Below are positions 36,739-46,435 of a stretch of DNA of 64,000 nt, piece by piece. Each line of letters starts with the position of its first letter. The stretch's first letter is position 1. The position numbers were made by a program, and so were the translations under genes. The notes under the pieces were generated by a model, which made no database searches, was not told the DNA's origin, and worked only from the letters and a program-made list of their open reading frames with translations. This DNA is from Neorhizobium alkalisoli (lineage in GTDB: Bacteria; Pseudomonadota; Alphaproteobacteria; Rhizobiales; Rhizobiaceae): the NCBI RefSeq assembly GCF_007829835.1, contig NZ_VIWP01000004.1:561340-625339 (forward strand), in the 5' to 3' direction.

Positions 36739-37853
36739 GATATACCCGCATTATCGGCCTGTTCGTGCTGGCCGCTGGCCTGCTCGCCGCAGCGGCGGCA
36801 AGCACCGCCGACATCGCCCGGATCAAGGACATTGCCTCGCTGCAGGCCGGCCGTGACAACCAGCTGATCGGTTATGGTCTCGTCGTCGGCCTTCAGGGTT
36901 CCGGCGACAGCCTGCGTTCCGCACCCTTCACCGATCAGTCGATGCGCGCCATGCTGCAGAACCTCGGCATCTCGACCCAGGGCAGCCAGTCGAATGCCAA
37001 GAACGTCGCAGCCGTCATGGTCACAGCCAACCTGCCGCCTTTCGCAAGCCCCGGCAGCCGCCTGGATGTCAGCGTCAGCTCGATGGGTGACGCGACCTCG
37101 CTGCGCGGCGGCACGCTGGTCATGACCTCGCTTTCCGGCGCGGACGGCCAGATCTATGCCGTTGCGCAAGGCTCGCTGATCGTTTCCGGCTTCCAGGCGC
37201 AGGGCCAGGCGGCGACGCTGACGGAAGGTGTCACCACCGCCGGCCGCGTCCCGAACGGTGCGATCATCGAGCGCGAATTGCCGTCCAAGTTCAAGGATTC
37301 GGTCAATCTCGTGCTGCAGCTGCGCAACCCGGATTTCTCCACTGCCGTCCGCATCGCCGATACGGTGAACAATTACGCCGCTCGCCGGTATGGCGCGCCG
37401 ATCGCCGAATCGCGTGACAGCCAGGAAGTGGTCGTTTCCAAGCCGAAGACGGCCGATCTTGCCCGCCTCATGGCCGAGATCGAAAACCTTCAGGTCGAGA
37501 CGGACACGCCTGCCAAGGTCGTCGTCAACGAAAAGACCGGCACGATTGTCATCGGCGCCGACGTCAAGGTTTCGCGCGTCGCTGTCAGCTACGGCACGCT
37601 GACCGTTCAGGTCACCGAGACGCCGCAGATCGTCCAACCGGAGCCCTTCTCGAATGGCGAGACTGCCGTGCAGCCGAATACCGACATCATGGCGATGAAG
37701 GACGGCGGCCAGGTGGCGATCCTCAACGGCCCGGATCTGCGCACGCTCGTCGCCGGCCTCAACAGGATCGGCGTCAAGCCGGACGGTATCATCGCAATCC
37801 TGCAGGGCATCAAGTCGGCAGGCGCACTTCAGGCGGAGCTCGTTCTCCAATGA
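36735..37853 (+). CDS. flgI: Flagellar P-ring protein FlgI
   Basis: The 372-residue protein has a signal peptide and the hallmark ARIKDIASLQAGRDNQLIGYGLVVGLQGSGD-type N-terminus. GTIVIGADVKVSRVAV and VDLVRALN-like TLVAGLNRIGVKPDGIIAILQGIKSAGAL occur at the C-terminus. It forms the bushing ring in the peptidoglycan layer. It is coupled to flgA and motE by 4-bp overlaps. Confidence 0.97.
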   Translation: MRYTRIIGLFVLAAGLLAAAAASTADIARIKDIASLQAGRDNQLIGYGLVVGLQGSGDSLRSAPFTDQSMRAMLQNLGISTQGSQSNAKNVAAVMVTANLPPFASPGSRLDVSVSSMGDATSLRGGTLVMTSLSGADGQIYAVAQGSLIVSGFQAQGQAATLTEGVTTAGRVPNGAIIERELPSKFKDSVNLVLQLRNPDFSTAVRIADTVNNYAARRYGAPIAESRDSQEVVVSKPKTADLARLMAEIENLQVETDTPAKVVVNEKTGTIVIGADVKVSRVAVSYGTLTVQVTETPQIVQPEPFSNGETAVQPNTDIMAMKDGGQVAILNGPDLRTLVAGLNRIGVKPDGIIAILQGIKSAGALQAELVLQ

Positions 37854-38413
37854 CGGATAATCTGATCACCTTCACGGTTTCCCGCAGCCTCGTTCGCCGG
37901 GTCGTTGTCGCCGGTGCGCTTCTGGCTCTGGTTCACCAGGCAGGCGCCCAGCAGCAGCCGGATCCGGCCTCGTTTGCCGCGACGTCCAGCCAGGACGAAA
38001 TCCAGAAGTTCTGCGGCAATATTGCCGACCAGGCCCGCGACCAGCGTTATCTCTTGCAGAAGCAGGAGCTGGAAAAGCTGCAGGCCGATGTCGACGATCG
38101 CATCAAGACACTCGAAAGCCGCACGACCGAGTATCAGGACTGGCTGAAGCGCCGCAACGATTTCGTGCAGCGCGCCCAGGCCGGCCTTGTCGATATCTTC
38201 AAGACGATGAAGCCGGATGCCGCAGCACCGCAGCTCGAGCAGATGAAGATGGAGATCGCCGCGGCGATCATCATGCAGCTGCCGGCGCGCCAGTCGGCGC
38301 TCTTCCTCAGCGAAATGGATCCTGAAAAGGCCGGTATGATCTCGACGATCATTTCGGCGGCCTCCGATCCGAACACATCCAAGCGTCCCCAGCCCGTGAA
38401 AGCCCCGACATGA
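37850..38413 (+). CDS. motE: Motility protein MotE (periplasmic chaperone for MotC)
   Basis: A 187-residue periplasmic protein with signal sequence (about residues 1-34) and a long coiled coil (about 60-115, rich in Lys/Glu/Gln with heptad spacing). It ends with a conserved MgtE-N-like helical segment (LPARQSALFLSEMDPEKAGMISTII). In S. meliloti the gene between flgI and flgH encodes MotE, a chaperone for MotC. It overlaps both neighbours by 4 bp. Confidence 0.88.
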   Translation: MTDNLITFTVSRSLVRRVVVAGALLALVHQAGAQQQPDPASFAATSSQDEIQKFCGNIADQARDQRYLLQKQELEKLQADVDDRIKTLESRTTEYQDWLKRRNDFVQRAQAGLVDIFKTMKPDAAAPQLEQMKMEIAAAIIMQLPARQSALFLSEMDPEKAGMISTIISAASDPNTSKRPQPVKAPT

Positions 38414-39129
38414 TGAAAACCGCTCCAGCCATTGTCGCCGTCCTTTTCCTGGCCGGCTGCCAGAGCCAGACCATCAAGGAAATCGGCAACGCCCCCGCGA
38501 TGAGCCCGATCGGCAGCGGCCTGCAATATACGCAGACGACGCAGATGGCGTCCTATCCGAAGCAGCCGCGCCATATGGCCAACGGTTATTCGCTCTGGTC
38601 CGACAGCCAGGCAGCCCTGTTCAAGGACAGCCGCGCGCTGAACGTCGGCGACATCCTGACGGTCGATATCAAGATCAACGACAAGGCGAACTTCGACAAC
38701 GAGACGGAGCGCAGCCGCAAGAACTCGACCAGCCTTACCTGGAGCGCAGGTGTTGCCAATCTCTTCGGCTGGACGCCGAAGGCTGCGGCGACTGGCGATC
38801 TCGGCTCCGACTCGAACACGGATTCCGACGGCAAGGGCAAGATCAAGCGGTCTGAAACCCTCAATCTGCTCGTCGCCGCCGTCGTCACCGGCATTCTCGA
38901 AAACGGCAACCTGCTGATCAGCGGCTCGCAGGAAGTCCGCGTCAACCACGAGATCCGTATCCTGAACGTCGCCGGTATCGCGCGTCCGCAGGACGTCGAT
39001 TCGCAGAACACGATCTCCTATGACAAGATCGCCGAAGCCCGCATCTCCTACGGTGGCCGCGGCCGCCTGACGGAAATGCAGCAGCCGCCGGTCGGCCAAC
39101 AGGTCGTCGACCTGTTCTCGCCCTTCTGA
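38410..39129 (+). CDS. flgH: Flagellar L-ring lipoprotein FlgH
   Basis: The 239-residue protein has a lipobox LAGC with lipidated Cys17. The FlgH core follows: SQAALFKDSRALNVGDILTV, TLNLLVAAVVTGILENGNLLISG and RVNHEIRILNVAGIARPQD. It forms the outer-membrane ring. It is coupled to motE. Confidence 0.96.
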   Translation: MMKTAPAIVAVLFLAGCQSQTIKEIGNAPAMSPIGSGLQYTQTTQMASYPKQPRHMANGYSLWSDSQAALFKDSRALNVGDILTVDIKINDKANFDNETERSRKNSTSLTWSAGVANLFGWTPKAAATGDLGSDSNTDSDGKGKIKRSETLNLLVAAVVTGILENGNLLISGSQEVRVNHEIRILNVAGIARPQDVDSQNTISYDKIAEARISYGGRGRLTEMQQPPVGQQVVDLFSPF

Positions 39130-39175
39130 TGATGATGGGGCTTAAGGCCCCGACGCTTTAAGGTCTGAAACCAAG

Positions 39176-39700
39176 ATGGCGGATGAAGCACAGCCCGGTG
39201 AAGGCACCGAAAAGAAGAAAAACTCGCTGGTGATGCTGATCGCCGGCGTGGCGGTGCTGACGCTTGTCGGCGCCGGCGGTGGCTGGGTCGTGGGCGGCAT
39301 GATCGCCCCGAAGGATCCGCTTGCCGACCAGAAGAAGGCCGAGGCGGAGGCTGCCGCCAAGGAAGGCGAAAAGGGCAAGGGTGGCGAGAAGGGACTTCCC
39401 CATATCTCCACCGAGGCGAACGGCGTCGTTCTGCTCGAGCCGATCACCACCAATCTTGCCTATCCGTCCGACAACTGGGTACGGCTCGAAGTGGCGCTTG
39501 CCTTCAACGGCCCGCCCGAAGCGGCGACCGCCGAAAGCGTTCACCAGGATATCCTCGCCTATCTGCGCACCGTTTCGCTGCAGCAGATCGAAGGTCCGCG
39601 CGGCTTCCAGTATTTGCGCGACGACCTGCAGGAACGCGCCAGCCTGCGCTCGCAGGGCAAGGTCGCAAAGATCCTGCTGCGCAGCTTCGTCATCGAATAA
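39176..39700 (+). CDS. fliL: Flagellar basal-body-associated protein FliL
   Basis: The 174-residue protein has an N-terminal basic stretch, one transmembrane helix (about 17-41) and a periplasmic SPFH-like domain. Its end reads QGKVAKILLRSFVIE. FliL surrounds and stabilises stators. In most rhizobia fliP follows directly; here a terminator and a 5.9-kb opposite-strand cassette intervene. Confidence 0.93.
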   Translation: MADEAQPGEGTEKKKNSLVMLIAGVAVLTLVGAGGGWVVGGMIAPKDPLADQKKAEAEAAAKEGEKGKGGEKGLPHISTEANGVVLLEPITTNLAYPSDNWVRLEVALAFNGPPEAATAESVHQDILAYLRTVSLQQIEGPRGFQYLRDDLQERASLRSQGKVAKILLRSFVIE

Positions 39701-39725
39701 CCCACGATTTGAATGTGAAATGGAA

Positions 39726-39758
39726 AAGGCGGCTGAGCATGGCTCGGCCGCCTTTTTT
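39726..39758 (+). terminator. Intrinsic terminator between fliL and the sugar cassette
   Basis: AAGGCGGCTGAGC-AT-[G]GCTCGGCCGCCTT followed by TTTTATT forms a 13-bp stem with one wobble pair. It closes the fliL operon and could also serve the convergent methyltransferase gene. Confidence 0.85.
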
Positions 39759-39827
39759 ATTGCCTATATATAAAGTGAAACTGCGAGAGCCGGACGATCA
39801 CCCGTCCGACCCTCGAATGGTGCCGTA

Positions 39828-40637
39828 TCAGGCGATGCGCTTCAGGTAGCCGTCCGGAGCAGCCGTGATCAGCAGCTTGTTCTCGATCGACTTGTCGATC
39901 GCAAATTCGGGATGCGTCTTCAGATATTCGAAAACGGCCGTCTTGGGATTGTCTCCCGGACCCCATGGGCGATCGCCGGCCAGTTCTTTCGGCAGGTCTT
40001 CGACCAGCGTGTCGAACACGACGCAATAGCTGCCGACGCTGACGAGCGGCGCGTAGAGTTCCAGTTCCTTCAGCACGTGTTCGTGGGTGTGGTTGCTGTC
40101 GAGGCAGACGAGGATCTTCTTGTAGCCGGACGCGATCTTGCGGACCTGGTCCATGATATCAGGCGCGACGCTCGACCCCTGGATCATTTCGATGCGGGGA
40201 TAGAAAGGATGGGCTTCGATCGCAGCGCGGTTATGGGCGCGGATATCGATATCGACGCCGAGAACCTTGCGCTTCGGCTTGTTCGGATCGACCGTTTCGC
40301 CCTTTTCCGCAGCTTCCGCCATTTCAAGCAGGGACAGGAGGGTGGCGCTGAGAATCAGCGAACCGCCATGGGCAATGCCGGTCTCGATGATCAGGTCGGG
40401 CTTCACCTCCCAGACCAGCTCCTGCAGGGCGACCATGTCCTGCGGGTACTGGATAATCGGCCGGCCGAGCCAGAAGAAATTGTAGGAATATTTCGACTCG
40501 ATCGAGGAATGCATGAAGGCGGAAACGTCGCTCTTCAGCTTCGCATCTTCCGGCACGGCGGCGATGCGCGTTTCGACTTCCTTTTCGAACTCGGTCTTTG
40601 GGGCTTTCGTTTCGGTCATGGAAATCGTTCCTGTCAT
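39828..40637 (-). CDS. CmcI-family (cephalosporin hydroxylase-like) SAM-dependent sugar O-methyltransferase
   Basis: The 269-residue protein matches the CmcI/rhamnosyl O-methyltransferase family: WLGRPIIQYPQDMVALQELVW, then the SAM motif LIIETGIAHGGSLI, LGVDIDIR, and CLDSNHTHEHVLKELELYAPLVSVGSYCVVFDT. Members O-methylate sugars in glycolipids and glycans or act on secondary metabolites. The start at 40637 overlaps the reductase stop (ATGA); 40619 is an alternative. As last gene of a CDP-sugar cassette it most likely methylates the 6-deoxyhexose. This role is inferred from context. Confidence 0.85.
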   Translation of the reverse strand: MTGTISMTETKAPKTEFEKEVETRIAAVPEDAKLKSDVSAFMHSSIESKYSYNFFWLGRPIIQYPQDMVALQELVWEVKPDLIIETGIAHGGSLILSATLLSLLEMAEAAEKGETVDPNKPKRKVLGVDIDIRAHNRAAIEAHPFYPRIEMIQGSSVAPDIMDQVRKIASGYKKILVCLDSNHTHEHVLKELELYAPLVSVGSYCVVFDTLVEDLPKELAGDRPWGPGDNPKTAVFEYLKTHPEFAIDKSIENKLLITAAPDGYLKRIA

Positions 40638-41491
40638 TTAAGTCCGGAAACCGGAATGGATTGGTCTTTTACCCCGACGACGCAGGGCGGATCGATGAGA
40701 TTGTCGGGTCTTGCGCCAAAGCGCAGGAGGTCGCGGCGGCCATATTCGTCGGCGATCCGCTCGGCCATCTGCCGCACTGTAATCGGAATGCCGGAGCAGA
40801 TGTTGACCGGTCCTTTCGTCTCTCCCAGCGCCACGGCGGCAATCTGTCGCCCGGCCTCGGCCACATCCACGAAATCGCGGATCTGGTTGCCGCTGGTAAG
40901 ATCGACCGGTTCGCCGACGGAAAGCTTCTGGTGAAGATAGGGCACCAGCCGGCGCGCGTCCTCCCCCTCGCCATAGAGATAGAAAAGCCGGCACCAGGCA
41001 AAGTCCACATGTCGCAACGGCAGGTATTGCGAAAGCGCCATGAAGGTCGCGGCCTTGGCGCCGGCATAGGGCGTCGTCGGCCGGATCGGCGCATCGGTTT
41101 TCAGCATGCCGAGCGACAGATCATATTCGAAACAGGTGCCGATACCGATGAAGCGGCGCACGCGTGCTTCTGCCGCGCCCTTCGCCATTTCCAGGCTGCC
41201 TTCCAGGCAGTCGAGATTGCGCGGCGACTGGAGATATTGGCCGGGCTCCGCATACCAGGCAGCATGGACGACGGTATCGATCCCCTCGCAGGCTGCCTGC
41301 CACCACGCGGCGCTTTCGGAGAATATGTCCGGGCTTGCGATGATCTTCTCTATGGAAACGTCAGCCGGAAGACGGCTCTCCGAGCCTTCCCGTACAACGG
41401 CACGAACCGATGTACCGGCATCGGCTAGCGCTCGAAGGATCTGTCTTCCGACAAATCCGGTTGCACCGGTGAGAAGGACTTTTGCGCTCAT
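40634..41491 (-). CDS. NAD-dependent epimerase/dehydratase (sugar-nucleotide 4-reductase candidate)
   Basis: A longer frame reaches 41659, but MSAKVLLTGATGFVG at 41491 is the natural start, 28 bp after the epimerase gene, and gives 285 residues. The Rossmann motif is TGATGFVG. The extended-SDR YxxxK appears as YAGAK near residue 143, and GTCFEY and DFVDVAEAG follow. With rfbF, rfbG and an RmlC-like gene upstream it probably reduces the 4-keto group to finish a CDP-6-deoxyhexose. It resembles CDP-abequose/paratose synthase-type reductases in general form. Confidence 0.82.
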   Translation of the reverse strand: MSAKVLLTGATGFVGRQILRALADAGTSVRAVVREGSESRLPADVSIEKIIASPDIFSESAAWWQAACEGIDTVVHAAWYAEPGQYLQSPRNLDCLEGSLEMAKGAAEARVRRFIGIGTCFEYDLSLGMLKTDAPIRPTTPYAGAKAATFMALSQYLPLRHVDFAWCRLFYLYGEGEDARRLVPYLHQKLSVGEPVDLTSGNQIRDFVDVAEAGRQIAAVALGETKGPVNICSGIPITVRQMAERIADEYGRRDLLRFGARPDNLIDPPCVVGVKDQSIPVSGLK

Positions 41492-41519
41492 GACCGGCCC
41501 GCCGGCTTTTTGGAAAGGA

Positions 41520-42080
41520 TCACAGCCTGATCCCTTCGAATGCTTGGCTGAGGGCAGGGTGGTTGCTGTCGCGCTCGGAAATGTCGGCGATCTCCAGCGG
41601 CCATGTAATGCCGACCATCGGATCGAGCGCGCCAATGCCACCCTCTGCGTCCGGCGCATAAGGGTGCGAGGTCATGTAGAGCACTTCGCAATCGTCGCTC
41701 AGCGTCTGGAACCCATGCGCAAACCCTTCCGGGATCAGCAGCGAGCGGCGGTTCTCGGCCGAAAGCTCTTCTCCGTGCCATTGCAGGAAGGTCGGCGATC
41801 CGGCCCGCAGGTCGACTGCGACGTCGAAGATGCGGCCCCTGATGCAATTGACCAGCTTCATCTCGGCATGCGGTGCATACTGGAAATGCATGCCGCGCAA
41901 GCTGCCGGTCCGGCTCGTGCGGTTGAGATTGATCTGGGCGATCGGCTTCACCCAGCCTGCTTCGGCCAGGTCTTCGGCACAAAATACCCGCGAAAAGAAA
42001 CCGCGCGAATCGCCGATATTCTTGCGCTCGATCCGCTTCAGGCCGGAGAGGGAAAGGTCGGTAATTTCAAATCGGCTCAT
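41520..42080 (-). CDS. dTDP-4-dehydrorhamnose 3,5-epimerase-like (RmlC family) sugar epimerase
   Basis: The 186-residue cupin has the RmlC signatures DSRGFFSRVF, SLRGMHFQ with the catalytic His, VDLRAGSPTF, IPEGFAHGFQTLSD and VLYMTS with a Tyr at the acid position. RmlC usually acts on dTDP-4-keto-6-deoxyglucose, but here it is translationally coupled (ATGA) to a CDP-glucose 4,6-dehydratase and no dTDP pathway genes are present. A CDP-4-keto-6-deoxyglucose substrate is therefore likely. Whether it inverts C3, C5 or both is unknown. Confidence 0.87.
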   Translation of the reverse strand: MSRFEITDLSLSGLKRIERKNIGDSRGFFSRVFCAEDLAEAGWVKPIAQINLNRTSRTGSLRGMHFQYAPHAEMKLVNCIRGRIFDVAVDLRAGSPTFLQWHGEELSAENRRSLLIPEGFAHGFQTLSDDCEVLYMTSHPYAPDAEGGIGALDPMVGITWPLEIADISERDSNHPALSQAFEGIRL

Positions 42081-43144
42081 TGCATCTTCTCGAATTCATT
42101 GATGTCGGTTTCGCACAGCGTGCGGGCGTCGGCGCCTTCGGCGAGAGCGCGATACCAAAGCATGGTGCGGGAAACGGCCTCCTCCAGTGGCCAGCGCGGC
42201 GCAATGCCGAGGAGTTGCCGTGCCTTGGCGGTTTCCAGAGCCAGCCAGTTCGCCTCGTGCGGGCCGCTCGTTCCATCGCCATATTCGACCTCGCCGCGAC
42301 CATAGGCGGTCCGGGCGATCTCGATCACGTCACGCACGCAAGCGGCTTCATGGCTCGCCGGCCCGAAATTGAAGGACTCGGCCAGTGAGGGATCGTGCCA
42401 GAGCCGTTCGGCCAATACGAGATAGGCCGAAAGCGGCTCCAGCACATGCTGCCACGGGCGCTTGGCCTCGGGCCGCCGCACTTCAAGCACGGAGCCGGGC
42501 TGCCAGGCGCGCACTGCATCCGGCAGAAGCCGGTCGGCGGACCAGTCGCCGCCGCCGATGACATTGCCGGCACGGGCGCTGGCGACGGCCTTGCCCGCCG
42601 CGCGCAGATAGCTGTCGCGATAGCTGGCGATCACCAGCTCCGCCGCCGCCTTGCTGGCGCTGTATGGATCGTGGCCACCGAGATGGTCGGTCTCGCGGTA
42701 AGGGAAGATATGCTCGAGATTGCGATAGACCTTGTCGGTGGTGATCGCCACCACGACACGGGTCGAAGCGACATGCCTGATGGCATCGAGAATATTGGCG
42801 GTGCCCTGGACATTGGTCGCGAATGTGCCGAGCGGGTCCTGATAGCTTGGGCGAACCAGCGCCTGCGCAGCCAGATGCAGCACGATTTCCGGATCTGCGG
42901 CATCGATCAGTTGCCGCATCGTGTCGGCATCACGAATGTCCTGAAAATGGCTCGCGGCAAGCTTTGGCCGCGTCAGCGAAAACAGGCTGGGATCGGTGGA
43001 AGGGGCAAGCGATATGCCGGTCACCTCGGCGCCGAGCTTTTCGAGCCAGAGGGAAAGCCAGCTGCCCTTGAACCCCGTATGCCCCGTCAAAAGCACACGC
43101 TTGCCGGCCCAGAAACGGGCGGAAGGCCGTGCTGACGGCATCAT
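42077..43144 (-). CDS. rfbG: CDP-glucose 4,6-dehydratase
   Basis: The start at 43144 overlaps the rfbF stop by 4 bp and gives 355 residues; an apparent extension to 43330 runs antiparallel-free into rfbF and is rejected. [11 protein letters not shown] (the RfbG form of the Rossmann motif), [21 protein letters not shown], the catalytic YSASK and [16 protein letters not shown] are hallmark sequences. It converts CDP-glucose to CDP-4-keto-6-deoxyglucose. Confidence 0.95.
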   Translation of the reverse strand: MMPSARPSARFWAGKRVLLTGHTGFKGSWLSLWLEKLGAEVTGISLAPSTDPSLFSLTRPKLAASHFQDIRDADTMRQLIDAADPEIVLHLAAQALVRPSYQDPLGTFATNVQGTANILDAIRHVASTRVVVAITTDKVYRNLEHIFPYRETDHLGGHDPYSASKAAAELVIASYRDSYLRAAGKAVASARAGNVIGGGDWSADRLLPDAVRAWQPGSVLEVRRPEAKRPWQHVLEPLSAYLVLAERLWHDPSLAESFNFGPASHEAACVRDVIEIARTAYGRGEVEYGDGTSGPHEANWLALETAKARQLLGIAPRWPLEEAVSRTMLWYRALAEGADARTLCETDINEFEKMQ

Positions 43145-43914
43145 GACCAGATCTTCCACGGCGCCTTGCCGGAGGCCCAAAGATCCTCGAGCATGTTCTT
43201 TTCGCGCAGCGTGTCCATCGGTTGCCAGAACCCCTGGTGCTCGAAGGCCATCATCTCGCCGTTCGAGGCAAGGTCCATCATCGGCGCCGATTCCCAGGGG
43301 GTCGCGTCTCCCTCGATGAAGTCGAGGCACTTTGGCGAGAGAACGAAGAAACCACCATTGATCATGCCGCCGTCGCCGCGCGGCTTTTCGGTAAAGCCGG
43401 TAACGGCTTCGCCATCCCTCTGCAGAGCACCGTAACGGCCCGGGGGATGTACGGCGGTCACGGTCGAAAGCTTGCCGTGGCCCTGATGGTATTTGACGAG
43501 TTCGGTAATATTGACGTCGGAGAGGCCGTCACCATAGGTGAAGCAGAAGCAGTCTTCGTTGCGCAGATAGTCACCGACCCGCAGCAGACGGCCGCCGGTC
43601 ATCGTCGCCTCGCCGGTATCGACCAGCGTTACCTTCCATGGCTCGGCATTGCGGCGATGCACCTGCATTTCGTTATAGGCCATGTCGAAGGTGATATCCG
43701 ACATGTGCAGGAAGTAGTTGGCGAAATATTCCTTGATCACATAGCCCTTGTAGCCGCAGCAGATGATGAACTCGTTCACGCCATGGGCGGAATAGAGTTT
43801 CATGATGTGCCACAGGATCGGGCGACCGCCGATTTCGATCATCGGCTTCGGCTTCAGATGGGTCTCTTCCGAGATCCTCGTGCCAAGCCCACCGGCGAGA
43901 ATAACAGCCTTCAC
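43141..43914 (-). CDS. rfbF: Glucose-1-phosphate cytidylyltransferase
   Basis: The 257-residue nucleotidyltransferase starts [18 protein letters not shown] and has [29 protein letters not shown] and [13 protein letters not shown] follow, as in RfbF. It makes CDP-glucose from CTP and glucose-1-phosphate, the first step of CDP-deoxysugar synthesis. It is overlapped by rfbG; the GT2 gene is 125 bp upstream. Confidence 0.96.
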   Translation of the reverse strand: MKAVILAGGLGTRISEETHLKPKPMIEIGGRPILWHIMKLYSAHGVNEFIICCGYKGYVIKEYFANYFLHMSDITFDMAYNEMQVHRRNAEPWKVTLVDTGEATMTGGRLLRVGDYLRNEDCFCFTYGDGLSDVNITELVKYHQGHGKLSTVTAVHPPGRYGALQRDGEAVTGFTEKPRGDGGMINGGFFVLSPKCLDFIEGDATPWESAPMMDLASNGEMMAFEHQGFWQPMDTLREKNMLEDLWASGKAPWKIWS

Positions 43915-44038
43915 TTCATTGCTCCCTATAGGGCGTTCCCTTATCGGGCTTTCCTTGTCCGGCGGCCGCGGTTCTGGCCGATATGTCCCACCGGGTTTCC
44001 ATGAGAGCCGCCGAATGCCGGATCCGGCGGCGCCGTCA

Positions 44039-45292
44039 TCACAGGACGATCGTCTTGATCAGATCGTCCTGGCTGAACACGAGGTTCGGCATGTAGCCGA
44101 GCGACAGGAAGTGGTCGCGCTGGTCGGCGCGGGAAACCAGAACGGCCGAATGTTCGATGATCTCGTCGGTATGGTCGGTCGGCTCGCCCGTCGTCGTCAC
44201 TTTTTCGGGGAAACGGACCTTGGCGAGACGCTCCCTGATCGTCCAGGGATCGGTAAAGCCAGAAATGATCAGGCGGTTGACACCTGCAGAGGCATGTAGC
44301 TGGCCAGCCAGGGTCTCGAGCGCGGCTGCAAGCGGCAGGCCATCGCGGATTGCCGCCAGCTGCTTGTGACCGCCCATGCCGCCGAATTCCATGCGGCAGT
44401 AGAGCTCGTAACATTTCAGGAATTCGCGCTGCGCGACGAGAAGCCGGATCGCGACGGCCATGCGCTCCATGGTGAAGGTCTTGCAGAGATGTTCCTGGGT
44501 TGCCCGGTCGTTCTCGCTCGTGCCGACCTTGCCGCGCTTGGCACCGAAATAGAGGAAATATTCGAGACCGCCGCGATACTGGTCCCAGCCGGTCATCGCG
44601 ATCTCGTGGCCGCCCTGTGCGCGGTCGCGCTCGACGGCCGAACGGATGACCTGACGATAGAAGGGCGTCTTGCGGAAGGCGACATCACCCTCGTCGAGGA
44701 AATGCGCCAGCATGGTGAAGGGGAAGAAGCAGATTTCGCGCGGAACCCAAGCGGCCCGCAGCGCCGAACCGCGATAGATCGCGACCTCGGGGAAGACATG
44801 GCCGCGGAACATGAAATTGAAGACATCCGCAAAGCTCTGCTTCGGGAATATCGTATCCTGCTCGATACGATAGAACGGGGTGCCATCCTGTTCCTCGACG
44901 GCGTCATAGATGAACCACGGTGCGTGGCAGACGGTGACGTTCTGGTTGGCGTCGAGGAAATGGACGATATTGGCCACTTCCTCGGGAATCAGGCGGTCGT
45001 CATCGGCAAGATAGGTCAGATATTCGCCGCGCCCGAGACGGAAGGCGCTGTTCATGTTGGGGATCATCCCGACATTCTTCTGCGAGCGGAAATAGCGGAT
45101 CGGTGCACCCTGCGCGAGGAATTCCTGCACGACGTCATAAGTGTCGTCGGTCGATGCGTTGTCGGAGACCACGATTTCGTAGGGAAAGTCGAAATTGAAT
45201 TCCCGCAGGCACCGCGACAGGCAGTCGTGCAGGTGACGCGCACGATTATAGGTGGGGATGCAAACGCTGAGCTTAACGGAGTTCAATGGCAT
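44039..45292 (-). CDS. GT2-family glycosyltransferase
   Basis: The 417-residue protein has a GT-A fold at residues about 7-230: [27 protein letters not shown] and the metal-binding LADDDR. No transmembrane helix is visible. The C-terminal ~190 residues are helical and unassigned. It is the first gene of the sugar cassette and divergent from fliP. It could transfer the CDP-linked sugar to flagellin or extend a glycan started by the OGT-like enzyme at 46477. The acceptor is not known. Confidence 0.85.
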   Translation of the reverse strand: MPLNSVKLSVCIPTYNRARHLHDCLSRCLREFNFDFPYEIVVSDNASTDDTYDVVQEFLAQGAPIRYFRSQKNVGMIPNMNSAFRLGRGEYLTYLADDDRLIPEEVANIVHFLDANQNVTVCHAPWFIYDAVEEQDGTPFYRIEQDTIFPKQSFADVFNFMFRGHVFPEVAIYRGSALRAAWVPREICFFPFTMLAHFLDEGDVAFRKTPFYRQVIRSAVERDRAQGGHEIAMTGWDQYRGGLEYFLYFGAKRGKVGTSENDRATQEHLCKTFTMERMAVAIRLLVAQREFLKCYELYCRMEFGGMGGHKQLAAIRDGLPLAAALETLAGQLHASAGVNRLIISGFTDPWTIRERLAKVRFPEKVTTTGEPTDHTDEIIEHSAVLVSRADQRDHFLSLGYMPNLVFSQDDLIKTIVL

Positions 45293-45665
45293 GTCCTCGA
45301 TCGATGGTCTTTCGGGCCACGCGCGGCGACGACCCCGGATGGTGCAGAGAATGGGATGTGGCGAAACGTGGCGGCGTGAGCGCGTCTTTTCCGACCGATC
45401 CTGGAAGATCGTCAGCAGTCATCGATGCCGTCACTGATTCGAGTGGACCCCCTTCGCCACACAATGAATGATCCTCCAACGATTAGACGCCGAGACTTGT
45501 GCAAGGCTGTACCGTCTTTCCGCGCGAGCTGCGGCACGCCTGACGCACGCTGGAGGCGAGGGGATGCATCTTCCTGTTCACGACTGCGACCTCGGTCCGT
45601 TAGGCGGTTGACCTTGCCTTGGGACGATGGGATTTCAGATAGGTGTTCAGGATCCGTGTGCTCGT
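45293..45665. promoter_or_regulatory. Intergenic region between the sugar cassette and fliP
   Basis: This 373-bp gap has no convincing coding frame. It must contain the promoter of the minus-strand cassette and, because fliP has been cut off from fliL, a promoter for fliP. No clear -35/-10 pair is recognised. Confidence 0.4.
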
Positions 45666-46403
45666 ATGATTCGGCTGATTTCCATCATTGTCGCCCTGCT
45701 GGCAGTGCCCGGGCTTGCACTGGCCCAGCAGTCGCCGGCCGACCTGCTCAATCTGCCGGTCGATGGCTCGGCAGCCGCATGGATCATCCGCACCTTCGGC
45801 CTTTTGACGGTCCTTTCGGTCGCGCCGGGCATTCTGGTCATGGTGACCAGCTTTCCGCGTTTCCTGATCGCGTTTTCGATCCTGCGGTCGGGCATGGGCA
45901 TCGCGTCCTCGCCGTCCAACATGGTGCTGATCTCGATGGCGCTGTTCATGACCTTCTACGTCATGTCGCCGACCTTCGATCGTGCCTGGAATGACGGTGT
46001 TCAGCCGCTGCTGCAGAACCAGATCCAGGAGGCGGAAGCGGTACAGCGGATTGCCGAGCCTTTCCGCACCTTCATGTCGGCCAATACGCGCGACAAGGAT
46101 CTGGCGCTCTTCGTCGAGATCGCCCGCGAGCGCAACCAGTCGGTCGGTACGGCTGATCGGGTCGATTACCGCGTTCTCGTCCCGGCCTTCATGCTGTCTG
46201 AAATCCGGCGCGGTTTCGAAATCGGCTTCCTGATCATCCTGCCCTTCCTCGTCATCGACATGATCGTCGCGGCGATTACCATGGCGATGGGTATGATGAT
46301 GCTGCCGCCGACCTCCATTTCGCTGCCGTTCAAGATCCTGTTCTTCGTCCTGATCGACGGCTGGAATCTTCTGGTCGGAAGCCTGATTCGCTCGTTCAAC
46401 TGA
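45666..46403 (+). CDS. fliP: Flagellar export gate protein FliP
   Basis: The ATG at 45666 is preferred over 45627 because it gives a clean signal-anchor (MIRLISIIVALLAVPGLALA) and 245 residues. FliP motifs include PGILVMVTSFPRFLIAFSILRSGMG, FYVMSPTF and the C-terminal PFLVIDMIVAAITMAMGMMMLPPTSISLPFKILFFVL. It forms the core of the type III export gate with FliQ/FliR, which are not in this window. It stands alone on its strand between two glycosylation loci. Confidence 0.96.
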   Translation: MIRLISIIVALLAVPGLALAQQSPADLLNLPVDGSAAAWIIRTFGLLTVLSVAPGILVMVTSFPRFLIAFSILRSGMGIASSPSNMVLISMALFMTFYVMSPTFDRAWNDGVQPLLQNQIQEAEAVQRIAEPFRTFMSANTRDKDLALFVEIARERNQSVGTADRVDYRVLVPAFMLSEIRRGFEIGFLIILPFLVIDMIVAAITMAMGMMMLPPTSISLPFKILFFVLIDGWNLLVGSLIRSFN

Positions 46404-46435
46404 GCAATTCTGCAAGTCTCTGCCTGCAAGATGGT

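Noticed and set aside
39828..45292. O-antigen or capsule biosynthesis locus
   Set aside because: No flippase, polymerase, ligase or chain-length gene is present, and it sits inside the flagellar cluster beside a cytoplasmic OGT-type enzyme. Not fully excluded, since the CDP-sugar could also feed a remote polysaccharide locus.
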